From Streptomyces atratus (lineage in GTDB: Bacteria > Actinomycetota > Actinomycetes > Streptomycetales > Streptomycetaceae): DNA of 64,000 nt. Below are positions 53,957 to 62,542 of this stretch, piece after piece; the stretch's first letter is position 1; each line of letters starts with the position of its first letter. The stretch is from NCBI RefSeq assembly GCF_900119365.1, contig NZ_FPJO01000012.1:124001-188000 (forward strand), given 5' to 3'. The translations under genes were made by a program, and so were the position numbers. The notes below the pieces were generated by a model. It did not search any database. It was not told the DNA's origin and worked only from the letters and a program-made list of their open reading frames with translations.

Positions 53957-55459
53957 ATGACGGACAACAGCACCATCATCAAGCTCACCGCCGCCGAGAT
54001 CGCCGCGAAGATCGCCTCCGGCGAGCTCACGGCCGTCCAGGTCACCGAGGCCCACCTGGCCCGGATCGACGCGGTCGACGAGAAGGTCCACGCCTTCCTG
54101 CACGTCGACCGCGAGGGCGCGCTCGCGCAGGCCCGCGCCGTCGACGCCAAGAAGGCGGCCGGCGAGAAGCTCGGCCCGCTGGCCGGTGTCCCGCTCGCGC
54201 TGAAGGACATCTTCACCACGCAGGACATGCCGACCACCGTCGGTTCCAAGATCCTCGAAGGCTGGATCCCGCCGTACGACGCGACCCTCACCAGGAAGCT
54301 GAAGGCCGCCGACGTCGTCATCCTCGGCAAGACCAACATGGACGAGTTCGCCATGGGGTCCTCCACCGAGAACAGCGCCTACGGCCCGACCGGCAACCCC
54401 TGGGACCTCACCCGCATCCCGGGCGGCTCCGGCGGCGGCTCCTCCGCCGCGCTCGCCTCGTACGAGGCCCCGCTCGCCATCGGCACGGACACCGGCGGCT
54501 CCATCCGCCAGCCCGCCGCCGTCACCGGCACCGTCGGCGTCAAGCCCACCTACGGCGGCGTCTCCCGCTACGGCATGGTGGCCTTCTCCAGCTCCCTGGA
54601 CCAGGGCGGCCCCTGCGCCCGCACCGTCCTGGACGCGGCCCTGCTGCACGAGGTCATCGCCGGGCACGACCCGATGGACTCGACGTCCATCGACGCCCCG
54701 GTCCCGCCGGTCGTCGAGGCCGCCCTGGGCGGCAGCGTCGAGGGCATGCGCGTCGGCGTCGTCAAGCAGTTCGCCGGTGAGGGCTACCAGGCAGGCGTCG
54801 TCCAGCGCTTCAACGAGTCGGTCGAGCTGCTGAAGTCGCTCGGCGCCACGGTCGTCGAGCTGGACTGCCCGTCCTTCGACCTGGCCCTGTCGGCGTACTA
54901 CCTGATCGCGCCGTCCGAGTGCTCCTCCAACCTGGCCCGCTTCGACGCCATGCGTTACGGGCTGCGCGTCGGCGATGACGGCACGCGTTCCGCCGAGGAC
55001 GTCACCGCGCTCACCCGCGAGGCCGGCTTCGGCGACGAGGTCAAGCGCCGCGTCATCCTCGGCACGTACGCACTCAGCTCCGGCTACTACGACGCGTACT
55101 ACGGCTCGGCGCAGAAGGTCCGCACCCTCATCACGCAGGACTTCGAGAAGGCCTTCGAGAAGGTCGACGTCATCGTCTCCCCGACGACGCCCACCACCGC
55201 CTTCCCGATCGGCGAGCGCGCCGACGACCCGATGGCGATGTACCTCGCGGACCTGTGCACCATCCCGACCAACCTCGCGGGCAACTCCGCCATGTCGCTG
55301 CCCTGCGGCCTGGCTCCCGAGGACGGCCTGCCGGTCGGGCTGCAGATCATCGCCCCCGCCATGAAGGACGACCGTCTCTACAAGGTCGGAGCCGCCGTCG
55401 AGGCCGCTTTCGTGGAAAAGTGGGGTCACCCGCTGTTGGAGGAGGCTCCGTCGTTGTGA
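53957..55459 (+). CDS. gatA: Asp/Glu-tRNA amidotransferase subunit A
   Basis: The 500-residue amidase has the Ser-cis-Ser-Lys triad Lys83 (LALKDIF), Ser158 (PGGSGGGSS) and Ser182 (GTDTGGSIRQP). It hydrolyses glutamine to ammonia, which is passed to GatB. Length and motifs are normal. Its stop overlaps the GTG start of a small membrane protein gene (GTGA at 55456-55459), so all of gatC, gatA, that gene and gatB form a tight operon. Confidence 0.98.
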   Translation: MTDNSTIIKLTAAEIAAKIASGELTAVQVTEAHLARIDAVDEKVHAFLHVDREGALAQARAVDAKKAAGEKLGPLAGVPLALKDIFTTQDMPTTVGSKILEGWIPPYDATLTRKLKAADVVILGKTNMDEFAMGSSTENSAYGPTGNPWDLTRIPGGSGGGSSAALASYEAPLAIGTDTGGSIRQPAAVTGTVGVKPTYGGVSRYGMVAFSSSLDQGGPCARTVLDAALLHEVIAGHDPMDSTSIDAPVPPVVEAALGGSVEGMRVGVVKQFAGEGYQAGVVQRFNESVELLKSLGATVVELDCPSFDLALSAYYLIAPSECSSNLARFDAMRYGLRVGDDGTRSAEDVTALTREAGFGDEVKRRVILGTYALSSGYYDAYYGSAQKVRTLITQDFEKAFEKVDVIVSPTTPTTAFPIGERADDPMAMYLADLCTIPTNLAGNSAMSLPCGLAPEDGLPVGLQIIAPAMKDDRLYKVGAAVEAAFVEKWGHPLLEEAPSL

Positions 55460-55695
55460 GCGCACTGACCAAGGCCAAGGGCTTCAAGAAGTCCAAGACC
55501 GGTACGTACCTGTCCATCGGCACCACCGCCTTCGGTGCGGTCGGCGTGCTCAAGCAGGCCAAGAAGGCACGCCACGAGCACGACACGCTCCGACTGATCG
55601 ACGCCGTTGTCTCCGCCGCCGCCATCGCCACCGGTGTCGCCCTGCTGCTGCGCGAGCTCAAGCGCCTCGGCGATGACGACGTACTGCTGGGCTGA
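55456..55695 (+). CDS. Small membrane protein between gatA and gatB
   Basis: The 79-residue protein starts at GTG 55456 and overlaps the gatA stop codon. It has a Lys-rich N-terminus (TKAKGFKKSKTG), one weak hydrophobic segment (YLSIGTTAFGAVGVL), a basic middle, and a clear helix near the C-terminus (LIDAVVSAAAIATGVALLL). A gene of this type lies at the same place in S. coelicolor as I recall it. No function is known. Translational coupling to gatA suggests a link to amidotransferase expression or location. Confidence 0.8.
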   Translation: MSALTKAKGFKKSKTGTYLSIGTTAFGAVGVLKQAKKARHEHDTLRLIDAVVSAAAIATGVALLLRELKRLGDDDVLLG

Positions 55696-55710
55696 GAGGG
55701 AAGTTTCACC

Positions 55711-57219
55711 GTGACTGTCACCGACCTGGTGTCGTACGAGGACGCGCTCGCGTCCTACGACCCTGTCATGGGCCTGGAGGTCCATGTCGAGCTCGGCACC
55801 AAGACCAAGATGTTCTGTGGCTGCTCCACCGAGCTCAAGCAGGACGCCAACTCCCAGACCTGCCCGGTCTGTCTCGGCCTGCCCGGCGCCCTGCCGGTCG
55901 TCAACGAGATCGGCGTCGAGTCCGCCATCAAGATCGGCCTCGCGCTGAACTGCGAGATCGCCGAGTGGTGCCGCTTCGCCCGGAAGAACTACTTCTATCC
56001 GGACATGCCGAAGAACTTCCAGACCTCCCAGTACGACGAGCCGATCGCCTACAACGGCTATCTGGACGTCCAGCTGGAGGACGGGGAGATCTTCCGGGTG
56101 CAGATCGAGCGCGCCCACATGGAGGAGGACACCGGCAAGTCGACCCACGTCGGCGGTGCCACCGGCCGCATCCAAGGCGCGTCCCACTCCCTGCTCGACT
56201 ACAACCGCGCGGGCATCCCGCTCATCGAGATCGTCACCAAGCCGATCGAGGGCGCGGGCGCACGGGCCCCCGAGGTCGCCAAGGCGTACGTCGCCGAGCT
56301 CCGCGAGCTCATCAAGGCGCTCGGCGTCTCGGAGGCCCGTATGGAGATGGGCCAGATGCGCTGCGACGTCAACCTGTCGCTGCGCCCCAACGGCACCGAG
56401 ACCTTCGGTACGCGCTCCGAGACGAAGAACGTGAACTCGCTGCGTTCCGTCGAGCGTGCCGCCCGGTTCGAGATCCAGCGCCACGCGGCCGTGCTGTCCT
56501 CCGGCGGCACGATCGTGCAGGAGACCCGGCACTTCCACGAGGAGGACGGCTCCACCACGGCCGGCCGCATCAAGGACAACGCCGAGGACTACCGCTACTT
56601 CCCCGAGCCCGACCTGGTACCGGTCGCCCCGGCCCGCGAGTGGGTCGAGGAACTGCGCAGGGGCCTCCCCGAGCTGCCGCGGCTGCGCCGCAAGCGGCTG
56701 AAGGAGGAGTGGGGTGTCTCCGAGCACGACATGCAGTCCATCCTCAACGCCGGCGCGGTCGACCTGATCGTCGCCACGACCGACGCGGGCGCCCCCTCGG
56801 ACCAGGCCCGCAAGTGGTGGATGGGCGAGCTGGCCCGTAACGCCAACGAGACCGGCCGCGGCCTCGACGCGCTGCCGATCACCCCGGTGCAGGTCGCCAG
56901 GGTGGCCGAGCTCGTCACCTCGGGCGACCTCAACGACAAGCTGGCCCGCCAGGTCATCGAGGGCGTCCTCGCGGGCGAGGGCGACCCGGACACCGTCGTC
57001 GAGAAGCGCGGCCTGAAGGTCGTCTCCGACGAGGGCGCGCTGTCCACGGCCGTCGACGAGGCCATCGCCGCCAACGCGGCCATCGCGGACAAGATCCGCG
57101 GCGGCAAGGTCGCGGCGGCGGGCGCACTCGTCGGTGCGGTCATGAAGGCCACCCGGGGCCAGGCGGACGCGGCCCGGGTCCGTGAGCTGATCCTGGAGAA
57201 GCTCGGCGTCGAGGGCTGA
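55711..57219 (+). CDS. gatB: Asp/Glu-tRNA amidotransferase subunit B
   Basis: The 502-residue protein starts at GTG 55711. The cradle domain shows YDPVMGLEVHVEL, the zinc-site cysteines in MFCGCSTEL and TCPVCLGLPG, and AHMEEDTGKSTH. The helical and tail (YqeY-like) domains follow. GatB phosphorylates the tRNA-bound Glu or Asp and amidates it with ammonia from GatA. It is 15 nt after the small membrane gene and ends the operon with a strong terminator. Confidence 0.98.
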   Translation: MTVTDLVSYEDALASYDPVMGLEVHVELGTKTKMFCGCSTELKQDANSQTCPVCLGLPGALPVVNEIGVESAIKIGLALNCEIAEWCRFARKNYFYPDMPKNFQTSQYDEPIAYNGYLDVQLEDGEIFRVQIERAHMEEDTGKSTHVGGATGRIQGASHSLLDYNRAGIPLIEIVTKPIEGAGARAPEVAKAYVAELRELIKALGVSEARMEMGQMRCDVNLSLRPNGTETFGTRSETKNVNSLRSVERAARFEIQRHAAVLSSGGTIVQETRHFHEEDGSTTAGRIKDNAEDYRYFPEPDLVPVAPAREWVEELRRGLPELPRLRRKRLKEEWGVSEHDMQSILNAGAVDLIVATTDAGAPSDQARKWWMGELARNANETGRGLDALPITPVQVARVAELVTSGDLNDKLARQVIEGVLAGEGDPDTVVEKRGLKVVSDEGALSTAVDEAIAANAAIADKIRGGKVAAAGALVGAVMKATRGQADAARVRELILEKLGVEG

Positions 57220-57244
57220 ACCCTCTCCGCAGGCACGTCCCCGA

Positions 57245-57280
57245 GGGGCGGCGCACCCACGACCACGGGCGCGCCGCCCC
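57245..57280 (+). terminator. Hairpin terminator downstream of gatB
   Basis: A perfect 10-bp stem (GGGGCGGCGC at 57245-57254, GCGCCGCCCC at 57271-57280) with a 16-base loop is followed by TTGG, 26 nt after the gatB stop. Confidence 0.88.
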
Positions 57281-57396
57281 TTGGACTTTCCCGCAAGACC
57301 TGTTGGACGTTCACCACGGAGCCGTACGAAATCCTTCCGCAGGTCACCCGGCTTGATTAGCTTCCCGGCTGTACGACCGGACTCGGGAGGCTCAAC

Positions 57397-59517
57397 TTGA
57401 CCACGGACATTTCACGGCGACGGCTCTTCGCGCTCGGCGGCGGTGCGCTCGGCGCCGCGGCGGCGGGGTCGCTGCTGCCGCCGTCGCTGCAGGCCGCGAT
57501 CGCCGCGCAGCCGGCGCACTCGGCGGGGTCCGGAGGCCGTGACGGGCTCGGAGCCATCAAGCACGTGGTGATCCTCATGCAGGAGAACCGTTCCTTCGAC
57601 CACTACTTCGGGACGCTCCGGGGCGTACGCGGCTTCGGTGACCGCAATGCCGTCGAGCTGCCCTCGGGCAAGCCGGTCTTCGAGCAGCCCGCACCGCTGG
57701 GCACCTCCGTGCTGCCGTTCCCGGTGCGCGACGCCGCCGAGACGCAGAAGAAGGACCTCCAGTACATCGGCGCGCTCGACCACTCCTGGAGCGGTGGCGG
57801 CAAGGCGTGGGCCGGCGGGTGGATGAACGGCTGGGTGACCGCCAAGACGGCCGCCACCATGGCGTACTACGACCGCCGCGACATCCCGCTCCACTACGAA
57901 CTGGCCGACACCTTCACGGTCTGCGACGCGTACCACTCCTCCATCCACACCTCGACCAGCCCCAACCGCAACCACCTGTGGAGCGGGAAGACGGGCAACG
58001 AGCCGAACGGCAAGCGGGCCGTCGGCAACGACGCGTACAACGAGGGCACCCACCCCGGCTACGACTGGGGCACGTACGCGGAGCGGCTGGAGAAGGCCGG
58101 GCACAGCTGGCGCACGTACACCGAGTGGGAGAACTTCACCGACAACCAGATCGAGTTCTTCGCCACCTTCAAGGCGGTCGCCCGCAAGGCGCTCGCGAAG
58201 ACCGGCGGCCATACCTTCATGGAGTCGTTCTACGCCGCGGTGCGCGACGCGGACGCCGCGGAGCGGGAGCGGCTGTTCGGTCTGCTGGAGGAGGGCGTCG
58301 CCACCCTCGACAAGGCCGAACGCAGCCTCTTCGAGCGGGCGTTGCGCCGGGTGGAGACCGGAACGCTGGCCGACGAGTTCGCCAAGGACGTGGCGGCGGG
58401 CACCCTGCCCGAGGTCTCCTACCTGGTGCCCTCGGCCGTCGACTCGGAGCACCCGAGCGTCTCCTCGCCGATCCACAGCGCGACGATCGTCTACAAGGTC
58501 CTGGACGCGCTGGGCAAGCACCCCGATGTGTGGCGGCACACCGCCGTCTTCATCAACTACGACGAGAACGACGGCTTCTTCGACCACGTGCCGCCGCCGG
58601 TCGCCTCGCCCGAGGTGACCGAGGAGCAGTGGGAGGGCAAGCCCACCGGTCTCGGCATACGGGTGCCGATGCTCGTGATATCGCCGTGGACCGTCGGCGG
58701 TTACGTCTGCTCCGAGGTCTTCGACCACACCTCCGTCATCCGCTTCCTGGAGCGCTGGACCGGAGTGAAGGAACCGAACATCGGCGACTGGCGGCGCACC
58801 GTCACCGGCGACCTGACCTCGGCCTTCGACTTCTCGCGCGCACGCCGCCGCCCCGAGGTGGAGCAGCCGGGTGCCATTCCGCCGTTCAGCGGCCGCTGGG
58901 CGCCGAAGCCGCCGCTCGTGCAGCACATGCCCGTGCAGGAGCCGGGCGCGCGCCCGGCCCGCGCGCTGCCGTACCAGCCGGACGCGCAGGCGAAGCCGGT
59001 GGACGGCGCGGTGCAGGTGGCCCTCAGCAACACCGGGCGCTCGTCGGCGCACTTCGCGCTGTATCCGTACGCCGGTGAGTTCCCCGTACCGCAGCACCGG
59101 GATGTGAAGGGCACGGCGCAGTGGACGGTGCCCGTCACCGGCGCGGCGTACCGGTTCACGGTGACGGGGCCGAACGGCTTCCGCCGTGAGTTCGCCGGGG
59201 CCGCGAAGGACGGCGCCCCGGCCGAGGTCGCCTCACGGATCGACGCCCATGAGCGCGATCTGCATCTCACGCTGCGCAACACGGGGCGCACGACGCTCAC
59301 CTTCACCGTGGAGCCGCTGGGCTACGTCGACGAGGCGGACCTGCGGGACTGGACCCGGACCGTCAAGGTCAAGCCGGGGCGCAGCCGCACGGTGGTGCAC
59401 TCGGCGGCCGACGCGCACGGCTGGTACGACCTGGCCGTCTCCGTCGACGGGGACGACACCTTCCGGCGCCGGCTGATGGGGCACATCGAGAACGGCCGGG
59501 CGAGCGTCTCGGGCTGA
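57397..59517 (+). CDS. Tat-exported phospholipase C, phosphocholine-specific type
   Basis: The start is TTG 57397 behind GGGAGG. The first 40 residues are a twin-arginine signal (ISRRRLFALGGGALG). The catalytic alkaline-phosphatase-like domain has VVILMQENRSFDHYFGTLRG near residue 56, HTSTSPNRNHLWSG and YDENDGFFDHVPPP. Two C-terminal beta domains of the PLC family follow (about residues 500-700). The 706-residue length fits these enzymes. It should hydrolyse phospholipids outside the cell after folded export. Terminators on both sides indicate a single-gene transcript. Confidence 0.94.
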   Translation: MTTDISRRRLFALGGGALGAAAAGSLLPPSLQAAIAAQPAHSAGSGGRDGLGAIKHVVILMQENRSFDHYFGTLRGVRGFGDRNAVELPSGKPVFEQPAPLGTSVLPFPVRDAAETQKKDLQYIGALDHSWSGGGKAWAGGWMNGWVTAKTAATMAYYDRRDIPLHYELADTFTVCDAYHSSIHTSTSPNRNHLWSGKTGNEPNGKRAVGNDAYNEGTHPGYDWGTYAERLEKAGHSWRTYTEWENFTDNQIEFFATFKAVARKALAKTGGHTFMESFYAAVRDADAAERERLFGLLEEGVATLDKAERSLFERALRRVETGTLADEFAKDVAAGTLPEVSYLVPSAVDSEHPSVSSPIHSATIVYKVLDALGKHPDVWRHTAVFINYDENDGFFDHVPPPVASPEVTEEQWEGKPTGLGIRVPMLVISPWTVGGYVCSEVFDHTSVIRFLERWTGVKEPNIGDWRRTVTGDLTSAFDFSRARRRPEVEQPGAIPPFSGRWAPKPPLVQHMPVQEPGARPARALPYQPDAQAKPVDGAVQVALSNTGRSSAHFALYPYAGEFPVPQHRDVKGTAQWTVPVTGAAYRFTVTGPNGFRREFAGAAKDGAPAEVASRIDAHERDLHLTLRNTGRTTLTFTVEPLGYVDEADLRDWTRTVKVKPGRSRTVVHSAADAHGWYDLAVSVDGDDTFRRRLMGHIENGRASVSG

Positions 59518-59530
59518 TCCGGATCCGGGA

Positions 59531-59566
59531 GGCGGGGCGCCGCGTCGTACGACGCGGCGCCCCGCC
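59531..59566. terminator. Perfect 36-nt palindrome, strong terminator
   Basis: An 18-bp perfect inverted repeat without a spacer (left arm begins GGCGGGGCGCC, right arm ends GGCGCCCCGCC) starts 13 nt after the phospholipase stop. In RNA the central four to six bases would form the loop. Confidence 0.85.
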
Positions 59567-59735
59567 GGAAACCGCTGTGAGCAAGGGCTCCCGGCCAGGG
59601 CTGTGAGTAAGGCCACGAAAGAGACAAAGGATCACTTTCGGCTGCCAGAGTGACGGTTCTCAGGTCATGCTTTCTTTGCGGGTAATTCATGCTTTGTACC
59701 GGCAAAGGACCACGAACCAGCAGGGAGCACGTCCG

Positions 59736-61973
59736 TTGGCCGCCATCGCCCGCTGGTGCATCAGGCACCGTCTCCTCGCCGTCCTCGTCTGGCTGCTCGC
59801 CCTCGGCGGCACGGCCACCGCGGCGGGCTTCGCGGGTTCCGCGTACTCCAACGACTACGAGGTGCCCGGTACGGAGTCCGGCCGGGCCACCGAGCTCCTC
59901 AAGGGCGGCTTCACGGATCTCGGCGGTGACACCGACACCATCGTCTGGCACACCTCCGACTCCACCGTGCGGGCCGACGACGTCCGGCAGACGATGACCC
60001 GGACCCTGCACGCGGTCGAGGAACTGCCCGGGGTCGGCGCGGTCACCGGACCGTACGGCGCGTCCGGCACCGCACAGATCAGCGCCGACGGACACACCGC
60101 CTACGCCGCGGTCACCTTCGACCAGCTGGTCGAGGACATCCCGGTGCAGCAGGTCAGGGCGGTCGTGGACACCGCGAAGGCGGCCGCCGGGGACCACCTC
60201 CAGGTGGAGCTGGGCGGCCCCGCCGTCGCCCTCACCGAAGCACCCTCCGCCCACCTCAGCGAGGCCGTCGGGGTCGTCGTCGCGGCGGTCGTCCTCTTCC
60301 TCGCCTTCGGCTCCCTCGCCGCCAGCATGCTGCCCATCGCCACCGCGCTGGTCTCCGTCGGCACCGCCTACGCGGGCACCGTACTGCTCGGCCATCTGAT
60401 GACCGTCGCCGACTTCGCGCCCATGCTGGGCATGCTGATCGGGCTCGGCGTCGGCATCGACTACGCGCTGTTCATCGTCACCGGACACCGCAGAGGACTG
60501 CGCAGGGGCCTGTCGGTCACCGAGGCCGCCCAGACCGCCGTCGCGACGACCGGCCGCGCCGTCGTCTTCGCCGGGGCGACCGTCTGCATCGCACTGCTCG
60601 GCATGCTGATCCTGCGGCTCGGTTTCCTCAATGGTGTGGCGATCGCCGCCTCGCTCACCGTCGTCCTGACCGTGGCCGCCTCCGTGACCCTGCTGCCCGC
60701 CCTGCTCTCCTTCATCGGCCCGCGGGCGCTGAGCCGGCGCGAGCGCAGACGGCTCGCCGAGCACGGCCCGCAGCCCGAGGTGCCCACGGGCTTCGCGGCC
60801 CGCTGGTCCGCCTTCGTCGAACGCCACCCCAAGCTGCTCGGGGCGTGCGCCGCCGTGGTGATGCTGGTCCTCGCGCTGCCCACCTTCTCCCTGCATCTGG
60901 GCAGCTCCGACCAGGGCAACAACCCCTCCTCGTCGACCACCCGGCAGGCGTACGACCTGCTGGCCGACGGATTCGGCCCCGGCGTCAACGGGCCGCTGAC
61001 CATCGCCGCACAGCTGGACGGCGCCGACGACCGGCTCGCGATGGACGCCCTGCCCGCCACCCTGCGGTCCACCGAGGGCGTGGCCTCGGTCGGCCCGGTC
61101 ACGTACAACAGCAGCGGCAGTACGGCCTTCGTCACCGTCGTACCGAACTCGTCGCCGCAGTCCCAGGAGACCAGCGAGCTCGTCGACCGGCTGCGTACGG
61201 ACGTCCTGCCGAAGGCCGAGGAGAACAACTCGCTCCAGGCCCATGTCGGGGGAGTGACCGCCAGTTACGACGACTTCGCCCGGATCATCATCGGCAAACT
61301 CCCGCTCTTCGTCGGTGTGGTCATAGGGCTCGGCTGTCTGCTTCTGCTGCTGGCCTTCCGGTCGATCGCCATTCCGCTGAAGGCCGCGGTGATGAATGTG
61401 GCCGCCGTCGCCTCCTCGTTCGGGGTCGTCGTCGCGATCTTCCAGTGGGGCTGGGGGAGCGAACTGCTGGGCCTCGGCAGCTCGGGGCCCATCGAACCGT
61501 TCCTGCCGGTGATCATGGTGTCCGTGCTCTTCGGACTGTCCATGGACTACCAGGTGTTCCTGGTGGGGCGGATGTACGAGGAGTGGCTGGCGACCGGTGA
61601 CAACCGGCGGGCCGTGCGGGTGGGCCTCGCCGAGACCGGCCGGGTGATCAACTCGGCGGCCGTGATCATGATTTCGGTCTTCCTCGCCTTCGTCCTCAGC
61701 GGGGACCGGGTCATCGCCATGTTCGGCATCGCGCTCGCCGCCGCCGTCCTGCTGGACGCCTTCGTCCTCCGTACGCTGCTGGTCCCCGCGCTGATGCATC
61801 TGCTGGGCGGGGCGAACTGGTGGCTGCCGCGCCGGCTGGACCGGCTGCTGCCGCGGATCAGCATCGAGCCTCCCGAGCACGGCCTCCCGCATGCGAAGAT
61901 CCCGCAGGCAGCGCGACCCGCGGAGGTGGCGCAGCCCGCGCAAGCGGTGGAAGCGGTACGAGAAGGAGCATGA
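59736..61973 (+). CDS. MMPL family membrane transporter
   Basis: The chosen TTG 59736 follows GGGAG with 8-nt spacing and gives 745 residues; an ATG at 59667 is upstream and lacks a ribosome site. The protein has two halves, each with one helix, a large outer loop and five clustered helices, the RND/MMPL layout. Typical stretches are VLFLAFGSLAASMLPIATAL and MLGMLIGLGVGIDYALFIVTGHRR in the first half and SVLFGLSMDYQVFLVGRMYE in the second. It probably exports lipids or hydrophobic compounds using the proton gradient. The stop overlaps the next gene. Confidence 0.93.
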   Translation: MAAIARWCIRHRLLAVLVWLLALGGTATAAGFAGSAYSNDYEVPGTESGRATELLKGGFTDLGGDTDTIVWHTSDSTVRADDVRQTMTRTLHAVEELPGVGAVTGPYGASGTAQISADGHTAYAAVTFDQLVEDIPVQQVRAVVDTAKAAAGDHLQVELGGPAVALTEAPSAHLSEAVGVVVAAVVLFLAFGSLAASMLPIATALVSVGTAYAGTVLLGHLMTVADFAPMLGMLIGLGVGIDYALFIVTGHRRGLRRGLSVTEAAQTAVATTGRAVVFAGATVCIALLGMLILRLGFLNGVAIAASLTVVLTVAASVTLLPALLSFIGPRALSRRERRRLAEHGPQPEVPTGFAARWSAFVERHPKLLGACAAVVMLVLALPTFSLHLGSSDQGNNPSSSTTRQAYDLLADGFGPGVNGPLTIAAQLDGADDRLAMDALPATLRSTEGVASVGPVTYNSSGSTAFVTVVPNSSPQSQETSELVDRLRTDVLPKAEENNSLQAHVGGVTASYDDFARIIIGKLPLFVGVVIGLGCLLLLLAFRSIAIPLKAAVMNVAAVASSFGVVVAIFQWGWGSELLGLGSSGPIEPFLPVIMVSVLFGLSMDYQVFLVGRMYEEWLATGDNRRAVRVGLAETGRVINSAAVIMISVFLAFVLSGDRVIAMFGIALAAAVLLDAFVLRTLLVPALMHLLGGANWWLPRRLDRLLPRISIEPPEHGLPHAKIPQAARPAEVAQPAQAVEAVREGA

Positions 61974-62527
61974 TGTTCGCGATATCCCTGGGTGACGACG
62001 GAGCGGAACTGCGTCCGCTGGAGATCTGGCAGGCCCAGGAGTTCCTGGACCACATGGACCGGGCCCGCGAGCTCGTCGATCCGTGGATCCCCTTCGCCTC
62101 CTTCGCCACCGACCTGGACTCGGCGCGGGAGCTGCTGCGGCGGTACGCGGAGAAGCAGGCGACGGACACGGGGCGGATCTACGGCATCTGGCTGGAGGGC
62201 ACGCTCGTCGGCGGCGTCCTGTTCCGGATCTTCGACGCGGAGTCGGGGAACTGCGAGATCGGCTGCTGGCTGGAGCCGGCGGGCCAGGGGCGCGGCCTGA
62301 TCACCCGGGCGTCCCGGAAGCTGATCGACTGGGCGGTGTACGAGCGCGGCATGCACCGCGTGGAGTGGGACGCGTCCGCCGCGAACACCGCCAGCATCGC
62401 CGTCGCCGAGCGGCTCGGCATGACGCGCGACGGGGTGCTGCGCGAGAACTACCTGTACCGGGGTGAGCGGCACGACTCGGAGATCTGGTCGGTGCTGGCC
62501 CGGGAGTGGCGGGCACGGAAGGACTGA
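61973..62527 (+). CDS. GNAT acetyltransferase, RimJ/RimL-like
   Basis: The ATG at 61973 (or 61970) follows AAGGAG and overlaps the stop of the transporter. The 184-residue protein has the RimJ/RimL type GNAT fold: ELRPLEIWQAQEFLDH, EIGCWLEPAGQGRGLITRA with the Q/R-x-x-G-x-G/A acetyl-CoA loop, and ASIAVAERLGMTRDGVLRE. It should transfer acetyl from acetyl-CoA to an amine, possibly a protein N-terminus. Coupling to the transporter suggests a joint role, but the substrate is unknown. Confidence 0.9.
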   Translation: MFAISLGDDGAELRPLEIWQAQEFLDHMDRARELVDPWIPFASFATDLDSARELLRRYAEKQATDTGRIYGIWLEGTLVGGVLFRIFDAESGNCEIGCWLEPAGQGRGLITRASRKLIDWAVYERGMHRVEWDASAANTASIAVAERLGMTRDGVLRENYLYRGERHDSEIWSVLAREWRARKD

Positions 62528-62542
62528 TCCGAACGAGAGGCC

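Noticed and set aside
52463..55465. 1000-codon minus-strand frame
   Set aside because: Antisense to rmdB, gatC and gatA, low-complexity composition.
59322..61943. 873-codon minus-strand frame
   Set aside because: Antisense to the MMPL transporter; rich in Asp/Gly/Gln/Arg with no domain.
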